From Dioszegia crocea (taxonomy: Eukaryota; Basidiomycota; Tremellomycetes; Tremellales; Bulleribasidiaceae): a stretch of DNA of 64,000 bases. The notes under the pieces are model-generated. The model was given only the letters and a program-made list of their open reading frames with translations. It was not told the DNA's origin and searched no databases. Of this stretch, positions 56,819-64,000 are shown piece by piece; the first letter of the stretch is position 1, and every line of letters begins with the position of its first letter. Made by a program: the position numbers and the translations under genes. The DNA lies in NCBI GenBank assembly GCA_001600615.1, contig BCKK01000005.1:1761559-1825558 (forward strand). The letters are read 5' to 3'.

Positions 56819-58738
56819 ATGTACGAACCCATCCCTACAGCCGGCTCATCCCGTCCTCGTCGGATCTTGTTTATGACACAGTAAGTATCCCCCCTTCGTC
56901 TTATCTGAAACACCCTCGGATCTAGGCTGACGGATCAGTGCCGAATCCGGTCAAGCCAATGCGCATTTCGCCGTCATTTCTTCTTTACTTCAACATCATA
57001 CAGATGTTGAAATCCATCTGGCGTCATTTGAGGGTCTGAGATCCAGGGTGCCTAAGGGGGTAACTTTCCATCCGCTAGTAGGGAGATCTATGAGGGATAC
57101 AGATTGGCCAGAATGTAAGTCTGACCTACTTCCCCACTCCCGTCAAGTGACCCAAATTTGACTGTTCCGACTTCCGGGAGCTCGAGGCTGACGATACAGT
57201 ACTCCAAAAAGCCACTTCTATCGGAACTGGATTCATCTCTTCGCTCAAACTCGCTCATGGTCTCATGCGCAGTCTTGTCCCTTACACCCCAGCCGAATAT
57301 GTCACTACGGCCCACAGTGCCCATTCCGCCATCTTATCCATCGACCCAGATCTGGTCGTTGTCGATACGCTATTCCAACAAGGGATAGATGCCGTCGTCA
57401 GGGCCCAGAAGAAATATTGCCTACTCAGTCCGAATACATTGAAGGATAATGCGGGATGTGAATTAGGATTTAAGGGTTTAACATATCCCTTGTAAGTTTT
57501 CATCCTCTACTTTTAAGACCCTGATTCATGCTGATGGTCAGACTTGGTATAGGTTACTCTTACCCCCTCTCTTGGCCCCTCTTACCCCTCAACGCAATCG
57601 CAGCCCTCCACCTTACCATCCACATGACGCACTTCGACACCCACACCCTCTCGCTCAATACCGCCCGTCACGCTGCCGGATATCCCGGTCCACTCCCCAT
57701 GCCACACCCCGACCCAGACGTTCCAGTATTATGCATGACGACTCCCACACCCGGTCTAGACTACCCCATGCCCATACCCGACCGCGTGATATGCTGTGGA
57801 CCCATCACCCAATCTTGGCGCTCGGTTCGGGATGTCGATTCGGAATTATACACCTGGTTAAATCGAGAAGGAATGACTACGGTGCTTATTTCCTTGGGGA
57901 CGCATTACCTCTTAGATGAGGCTCAAGCTGGGGCGGTATGGGAGGGAGTCAAGGCGATATTGGGAAGAGAGGATATTCAGGTGTTGTGGAAATTGGTAAA
58001 GAAGGGGGAATATACGTTAGGGGGAATGGAGAGTTATGGTCAGAGATTAAAGGTGGTGGATTGGATAAAGAATGAGCCGGTGGATCTCCTAAGGAGTGGG
58101 AAGGTCGGCGTGGTGGTTCATCATGGTGGTAGTAATTCTTACCATGAAGCTCTTGCGTGAGTCTCTTTCTCTGGATCTGACTCTCTGAGTGTGGGGTATA
58201 GGCTGATGGGACAGTGCGGGTGTACCCCAAATTATACTTTCGGGATGGTTGGATACGCACGATTTTGGAGCAAGGGTGGGGTATGTCGGAGTTGGGAAAT
58301 GGGCAAATGAACGAACGGCGTAAGTCTCATCTCCTCAACTCCGAAATCCTCACATTACTATCCTTGAATCTGCGGTTTCGCTATGTTCTTCACACCTCTC
58401 CTCTCGATCACCTCTTCCTAAGTCCTACATCCTCAATGCGCAGTGACTCCCTCTATCCGTAAAGACACAAGCTGACATTCAGATCCAAATCCAATGCCAA
58501 AGACATCACTTCAGCCTTCCTAGATGTCGTCGGCCGTCAGAAGGGCGATGCCACTTCCGAGGCGTTCAGACTCAGGGCAGTTCAGTGTCGGGAGGAGATT
58601 GAGGGATATTACGAGACGCATGATTTGCTTGATGGGCTGAGACTCGGAGGGGGTAGTGGGATGGAGAAGATGAAGTTGGAAGGGAGGGATTTGGCGGCAG
58701 AGTGGATATGGGAGTACTCGCACGACCTCCAACGATGA
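56819..58738 (+). CDS. UDP-glycosyltransferase-like (GT1/GT-B) enzyme
   Basis: This is a multi-exon gene starting MYEPIPTAGSSRPRRILFMT. The N-terminal Rossmann part has the GT-B opening RILFMTHAESGQANAHFAVI and VDTLFQQGIDAVV. The C-terminal donor-binding half has VLISLGTHY, QVLWKLVKKGEY, VDWIKNEPVDLLRSGKVGVV and the nucleotide-sugar motif VHHGGSNSYHEALAAGVPQI followed by ILSGWLDTHDFGARV. This is the HxGxxSxxExLxxGVPxxxxPxxxDQ pattern with LDTHDF near the DQ position. The last intron (58321 to 58481) joins ERT to ASKSNAKDITSAF. It probably glycosylates a small lipophilic acceptor; the acceptor cannot be inferred. A hydrophobic stretch (WPLLPLNAIAALHLTI) is present mid-protein. Confidence 0.85.
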
Positions 58739-59241
58739 ATAATGGAATGCATCCCCACAACATCATTCTACTGCAACAGTATACATGCTAATATCGGCTA
58801 CTCTCTCGACTAACCGTACAGTCACTCCCCGCCATACATTCCTTCAGTACACCCCACATATACCGTCTGTCAGCTCAGGACCAAGGAGAAATGGTGCACA
58901 CGTGGAACAGAGCGAAACAAGCTCGTACAAATGAGGAAAGCTCTTGATCGAGTGTCCGATATGTCCCGACAGGGGGAGGTGTAGGCGAAAGGATGCTGCT
59001 GAACAGACGCGTTTGACCACCATGCTACATGTCGTGCTCAGTCGTCATGTCAACCGCTGAAAAGATCCTTAGTCTGATCTCGTGGCTTTTTGGGTGACGG
59101 ATGGTCTCTGTTCAGGACATCCTCGCGGACCCTCTGCCCAGGTCTTTCTCGTCTACATCACACATCCTGGAACAATCCCCACAAGCTCTATACACACTTA
59201 TCATCCTAAACAATCAATCAATCCCACGACAAATCGCCAAC
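58739..59241. other. Intergenic spacer
   Basis: This is the glycosyltransferase 3' flank and the upstream region of a putative 85-aa gene. The final 80 nt are CA-rich, with short CAATCAATC repeats. No other feature was seen. Confidence 0.5.
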
Positions 59242-59544
59242 ATGTCAGAGATGCCTGCCATCAAATTCACTCAACACAACAACTCCGACCGATCTTACTA
59301 CGGCCTCAGGACGGCTCGTGATTTTACCGTGGCGTACACTCTGGTCGATGCCAACATGTCAGGACGATCGATGCTACCGGCATTGGTAAGTGCATCATAT
59401 TGGCTTGAATCTCGTTTGGCTCGCTGATAGATTGCAAGTCATGGGAGCAACGATCACTCATGTGATCGAGGGGGGAGACGAAACGTTAATGCCGATGGCG
59501 GATTGGCTGAAGCGGGCGACTGCCTCTGTCCGCGAAGTGATTGA
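59242..59544 (+). CDS. Putative very small protein (85 aa)
   Basis: Two exons (59242-59385 and 59431-59544) would give 85 aa starting MSEMPAIKFTQHNNSDRSYY. The ATG lies in a good context (GCCAACATGTC), and the intron has a GTAAGT donor, but the CTGATAG acceptor is very close to its branch point. The second exon (IASHGSNDHSCDRGGRR) is not obviously folded. Alternative acceptors give a shorter protein. It is treated as tentative. Confidence 0.35.
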
Positions 59545-59842
59545 TGCTCAGTATGGAGTGGAGAATTGATCCGATTGAGACACAGTACTGGCCGCTGAGA
59601 AATGTACAGACAAGAGTATTCCACACTTAGATCATCCATCCAATAGCATGCAAAGTCCACCGCCACCAACTTACCTCTGACCTATACGGCATGCGGCTAT
59701 CTCGCTTATTTCCACCCGCTTATTGATCGTCACTGCTGAATCATTTGAATGAGTCGCACATCCACCACCAAACTGTGTATATTCTTGGACTTCTCCATGA
59801 GAACATGAGGATGAGTCGATACAAATCAGCTTTTCCAACAAC

Positions 59843-61599
59843 ATGACCCAGCCACAGCAACACCAACGGGACTCGGAAGTGACGGAAGTGGACGACAACG
59901 CGATGCAATTCGCCGGACCCAACCCTGACCCCTTACCTCCCGTGGCTCCAGTCGACGACAAGACGAGCTCGATGGATAATAGGTCAGAAGTAGGAGATGC
60001 CGTTGCAGCTCTAGGACCACCGCCGGATGGTGGACGAGAAGCATATCTCGTAGTCCTGGGAGGATTTCTGTTGATGTATGTTTCGTTTGGATTCAGTAAG
60101 TTTTTCAGATCATTGTCGGTGTCTCCAAAGTTGACGACTGCTAGTCACTAGTTTTGGTCAGTTTCAGGCATATTACCTCGCCAATCAACTATCAACATAC
60201 TCCAAATCTACCGTTGCGTGAGTTGAATTATGGTACGCAAATCACAAAGCTGACCTAGCAGATGGATTGGGTCTTTACAGCTCTTCATCACTTTTGCCCT
60301 CTCTCTGCCTGCAGGAAGATGGTTCGATGCCCATGGAATGAGAGGACCGGCAATATCGGGTACTGTCTGCTTTACAGGCTCCCTCATTGCTGTTGCCTGT
60401 AAGTTACACGCATTCAGTCTTTGCTCCCTGGGCCCCGGCTGACTTTTAGTCTGTCATGAATTTTACCAATTCCTCCTCGCTCATCTCGTCTATGGCTTTG
60501 GCTGTGCAAGTGTCTTCGCTCCGACAGTCGCTTTGGCCGGTCATTGGTTTGCCAAGCGCCGGTCTACTGCAATGGGCATCATCGTCGCTGGGACAGGTAT
60601 CGGCGGTGTTATCTACCCCATCATGCTGGCTAGGCTGCTAGCTATCCTCTGTGAGCTTCTACCTTGTATACAAGGACCATAGCTGATATTCCAGCCTTCC
60701 GAGATACTCTCCTCATCATGGCAGGGATGAACTTTGCCCTCACTTTCCCCACAATCTTTATCGCTCGTGCCCGCCTCCCCCCAAAAGTCCTCCCTCCTTG
60801 GAGTATCGTCAAAGAGCCATTCAAAGACAAAGCATACGCATTCTTGGACCTAGGCACAGCAGTTGCAGCTCTAAAGTATGTATTCTCCCCAACTATTCCG
60901 AATCCCGACTAACCCTCAGCCTCTTTTCACCATTCATCTACGCCCCTCTTTTAGCCAATACAAACTCCCTACCTCCAAATCTCGCCTCTTACGCAGTCGC
61001 GATTCTCCAAGCGGGATCAACGACCGGTCGAGTCTCAGCTGGGTTGGTCGCCGATCGTTTAGGTGTCTGGCGGACATACCTCGGAGCAGCAATTGGCGCG
61101 GTGATATCCCTCGCTGCGTTCTGGATTGGAGACACCGGAACGGCAGGGACCGTCATTGGACTATGGGCATATGGCCACTTCAGTGGGATGTGGATTACGA
61201 TGATTGGTGGTTGTTGTGCGAGCGTAACGGCCGCGTCGGGGAAATTGGATCAGCTGGGTTTGAGGTTGGGATTGATGTTTGGTGTGATGGCGATTCCGAA
61301 TTTGTTGGGACCGGTGATTTGTGGATGTGAGTCTTTGTCTCTTCTGTTGTTGCTTTTCGGGCTGGGAACTGCCACGGAAGAGTGAAGAGGATATTCGAGC
61401 TGGGAAATCTTACACGGCACCGAGCCCTGATATAGCGCCATAGGCCCAAGCTGACCCTTCAGACATCATCAACGTCACGCCTGGCGGACGATTCACCTAC
61501 AGTGGGATATTTTCAGTTTGCACTATGGCCTTGGGTTCCTGTATCACCCTCACACCGTGGTTGACAACCTTGTGGCGGGCGAGAAGGGCGAAGGGATAG
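59843..61599 (+). CDS. MFS transporter, monocarboxylate-transporter-like (MCH family)
   Basis: This is a multi-exon gene starting MTQPQQHQRDSEVTEVDDNA. After a hydrophilic N-terminus the family hallmark PPPDGGREAYLVVLGGFLLM opens TM1. Further family segments are FGQFQAYYL, FALSLPAGRWFDAHGMRGP, AGHWFAKRRSTAMGIIVAGT and GIGGVIYPIML. In the second half SYAVAILQAGSTTGRVSAGL, VADRLGVWRTYLGAA and FGVMAIPNLLGPVICGYI are seen. Twelve helices are expected. The MCH relatives of mammalian monocarboxylate carriers transport diverse substrates (for example riboflavin by Mch5), so the substrate is open. It is located at the plasma or an internal membrane. Confidence 0.9.
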
Positions 61600-61849
61600 G
61601 TAGAGGATCTTGGGATGTCTGTGTTGTATATGTAACTGAACTAGGCTTGCGACAGGTAGCTGATGGTGTTTGCTGACTCGGTATAGCGCCACTTCTGATC
61701 ATCCTGACTCTGCACCTCGTATCATCCTCATGCTGACCATCCCGATTCTCACAAGTATACGGAGCGAATCCTTGTTGTGAAAGATACTGTATCGCAACTA
61801 ACCCATGCATCAGATGTTTACAATACAGGCCTCACGCATCAGCTCATTC

Positions 61850-62948
61850 TCATCCCTGCGACTCATCATCTTCAGTCCCAGAGACATCGACCACAAACTC
61901 ATTCCACACCTCTCTCAGCTCCTTCATCCCCTTCTCCACCTCCTTACTTGCACTCTGCTCAGCCCCGGCATCCCTCCATACAGAAGCTTGCCAAGTCAAG
62001 AACTGCCTCTCGAACTTGACTCTCTCTCTGTCGATACTGGGTTGAAACTCTCTCTTGGCGATTTCTGACATTGACCCACTCCCCAGTTCAAGCATTGGCC
62101 TCAACCTCGCCAGGTATGTCTTGTATGTCGATCTGACCTCTGCCCACTTCGTCTCGTTCGAAGTTCCGTCATCGATGAGATAGCTGGGCGCGGAGTTGTC
62201 GGCATTCTGACTGAGACTAGCGGATGGGATCGACCTCGCTGATTGTCAAGTGGTGATAGGTGGAGTTGCCTGCACAGCGGCGATGGACGCGGCCTTTTGA
62301 ACCCTTCGGACTTGCTCGACAAAGGCGTCGCGACTCGATTCTTCCTCTGTGAAGAGTTGTGGGATGAGGGTTTTCCATGCGGTTTCAGAACTGATACATC
62401 AGCCAGTCATATACGCATATTCTCAGCTGCAGCGAGCGAACGCACCCTGAATGGACACTCGAGCTAAGTGGCATGAGGCGCAAGACTCACTAAGTAGCAT
62501 CCGTATTCCCCTGTAGGACCGAAACACACAGCCCAACGTGCTCATCCAGTAACTTCTGATGCCGAATCCCCATCTTGCCCAGCATCTGCCGAGCAGAGTT
62601 CAATCGAGTCAAAGCACGGTCAACCTGAGCCCTCTGCTCGGTATCCTCCTCCCCGGTCTTCGTGTCCGAGCCCTTGTTCCGCAATAAAACCTGCACAAGC
62701 CCCTCAATCTGACTCAGAGCATCCACAGCTTCTTCCCTAACATAGGCGAATGTGAAAGGCCGTTCACGAGTGATGCGTGTCCACTTTGACATGTCGCGAC
62801 TTTCATTCGAGAGTGCCGAATGGACAATGTGGATGATGGACGGATCGTCGAATATATTTGAGTCGCGTAGTCGGACGATACGGACCTTCTCTTGTGCCGG
62901 TGGGCGTGGGCCTACAGCTGGCGATGAGTTGGAGGTTGTAGATGACAT
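61850..62948 (-). CDS. Hypothetical protein interrupted by an in-frame TGA
   Basis: Exon 1 begins MSSTTSNSSPAVGPRPPAQE at 62948. It is joined by a short intron (donor GTGAGT after TTA; exon resumes at 62390) to SETAWKTLIPQLFTEEESSR. That exon runs in frame to a TGA at 62246-62248 after TPPITT. The same frame then stays open for about 130 codons to 61850: RSIPSASLSQNADNSAP, YLARLRPMLELGSGSMSEIA and WNEFVVDVSGTEDDESQG. The exons are helical and charged (SRDMSKWTRITRERPFTFAY, RALTRLNSARQMLGKMGIRH). No domain was recognised. The TGA may be a true stop, a hidden intron, readthrough or a disabling mutation. Confidence 0.6.
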
Positions 62949-63609
62949 ACCCAGGCCGTCCGCGGCGTGTGATTGAGGTGGGGTGACTGTAGGTGAGAAT
63001 AGCCGAGTAGAGGGATGTATAACAGGCCAAACCGTCTGTCCGTGAGCTTTGCGCTTGAATAACCCCGGCTGTAACGTCCTTTGATCCAGAAATCCGTGTT
63101 CACCCCTATCAAATTAAACTCTCCCTTCATCCTCACGTCTCGTCTACCCGCCTCAGACGGGGCATGTGCTGCTTGGCCAGGGTGTTAATCTCATCCTCAA
63201 CGTGATGTTGCTGGTCAAGGGCATGCCGGTGTCGATGAGACTTCTCAGTGGTAGCCTGCAGGCCGTCAGTTGCCAAATTTGAGTATGGCTGCGTGCGCAA
63301 CGCGAATCAGTACTGGATCGCGTCAGAATAAATCATCCTGAAGTCAGTACTGAGTGCGTGTTGCAGGTGACAATGATCGGATATCAGAACGATTCATCTA
63401 GTAGAGTCACCGGGTCATATTTTGATAGCTACAAGAGGTCATTAGAAAGCCGAATCCGATGCAGGAGGCAAGACTCACTTTTGATAGTATCTACAGCTGG
63501 CTTCCACCTCAATCTCCTACACTCCAATACGCCACGACTAGTATATCAGCCAAGCCCATTCCACGATTCGTCGAAACAGACTCACCAAGCTCAATAAGCA
63601 ATATCGCTC
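62949..63609. other. Intergenic spacer
   Basis: This is the promoter of the preceding orphan and the 3' flank of the monooxygenase gene. No supported gene, repeat or RNA was seen. Confidence 0.5.
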
Positions 63610-64000
63610 TCACCCTTTTGTCATCTCCACCACCTCAGCCTTCTGCGCCCCTCCGCCCTCCTCGCCCATCCCAAACCCTTCAAACATCCTCACCATAGCC
63701 TCCGCCGCATTCTCCCCATGCATAACCCCCATCAACTCCTCTGTATCCGCATACGACCTCGCCGCTCTTTCCCTCATTACCACTTCGTACTCCCTCATTT
63801 TCGGCTCAATGGCAACTTGCCACTCCTTTGCAGTTTGCACATCTACCTGCCCTCCGACCAGCCTCGCCAAATCTAACGCATCGGCCAAAGCGACATTGAC
63901 GCCTTCTCCATTCGGAGCCATCAGATGCGCCGCATCGCCTAACACCGTCACGCCCGTCCTTGCCTCCCATTTATCCGTCTTAGGCAATTGATATATGGGC
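63610..64000 (-). CDS. FAD-dependent monooxygenase, C-terminal part (continues past window)
   Basis: The frame is open from the right edge, and the N-terminus lies outside the window. The visible part reads PIYQLPKTDKWEARTGVTVL, then the diagnostic GDAAHLMAPNGEGVNVALAD, the FAD-binding GD motif of the TetX/salicylate hydroxylase class, near 63880-63945. Helical DALDLARLVGGQ follows, with a Glu-rich end REYEVVMRERAARSYADTE and a short tail AEVVEMTKG. These enzymes hydroxylate aromatic or polycyclic substrates using FAD and NAD(P)H. The substrate cannot be inferred. No intron was seen in the visible segment. Confidence 0.88.
   Translation of the reverse strand, partial: PIYQLPKTDKWEARTGVTVLGDAAHLMAPNGEGVNVALADALDLARLVGGQVDVQTAKEWQVAIEPKMREYEVVMRERAARSYADTEELMGVMHGENAAEAMVRMFEGFGMGEEGGGAQKAEVVEMTKG

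Noticed and set aside
1..64000. tRNA genes, CRISPR arrays, transposon ORFs
   Set aside because: No B-box-like tRNA core in a foldable context, no regularly spaced repeats, and no reverse transcriptase or transposase motifs were seen on either strand by eye. A tRNAscan or repeat search could still find short items.

Overview
This window is nuclear DNA from a filamentous or yeast-like fungus, most probably a basidiomycete of the Tremellales (Cryptococcus/Kwoniella/Bullera-like). The evidence is internal. Nearly every gene is split by many very short introns (about 40-70 nt) with GTRAGT donors, a CTGAC/CTGAT/CTAAC branch point a few bases before the AG, and intergenic gaps of only 0.2-0.8 kb. 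The housekeeping genes are eukaryotic (CDC42, SYF2, COG6, GUK1, PIS1, SEC53, URB1, MAK5, GSH2). The genus is an inference; no database was searched.

Layout. 1-1.9 kb: 3' part of a C2H2 zinc-finger regulator resembling Zap1. 2.3-5.7 kb: three tandem minus-strand copies of a small secreted cysteine-rich protein with identical intron positions. 6.3-6.9 kb: a 123-aa secreted precursor carrying two Kex2 (KR) sites in front of a repeated peptide. 7.3-17.2 kb: MAK5 (minus), SYF2 (plus), a cysteine-rich orphan, glutathione synthetase and another orphan. 17.4-23.4 kb: a large orphan (minus), guanylate kinase (plus) and the GPN-loop GTPase NPA3/GPN1 (minus). 23.4-26.2 kb: a repeat-bearing, gene-poor interval with one orphan gene whose second intron coincides exactly with a tandem duplication. 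26.2-27.5 kb: CDC42. 28-34.8 kb: URB1 (minus). 35.3-41.5 kb: a 2011-aa arrestin-like protein. 41.7-45.0 kb: two orphans (minus). 45.6-50.0 kb: COG6 (minus) and phosphatidylinositol synthase PIS1 (plus) from a shared promoter. 50.3-53.6 kb: two small orphans and phosphomannomutase SEC53 (all minus). 53.9-58.7 kb: an ER acetyl-CoA transporter and a UDP-glycosyltransferase-like enzyme. 59.2-64 kb: a very small gene, an MFS monocarboxylate-transporter-like carrier, an orphan with an in-frame TGA, and the C-terminal end of an FAD-dependent monooxygenase that runs off the window.

Most genes are independent housekeeping functions: ribosome biogenesis (MAK5, URB1), splicing (SYF2), Golgi and glycosylation (COG6, SEC53), phospholipid synthesis (PIS1), polarity (CDC42), nucleotide and redox metabolism (GUK1, GSH2). 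The most unusual content is at the left: the secreted triplet beside the KR-repeat precursor, which looks like a small secretome island. Also notable are exons of 4, 9 and 15 nt, a GC-AG intron, and an intron apparently created by tandem duplication. Exon coordinates for most smaller genes were worked out by hand, and the summed exon lengths were checked for divisibility by three; for the large multi-exon genes (MAK5, URB1, COG6, NPA3, SEC53, the 17.4-20.3 kb orphan and the transporters) only the outer limits are given. No tRNA, rRNA, transposon or CRISPR was recognised.
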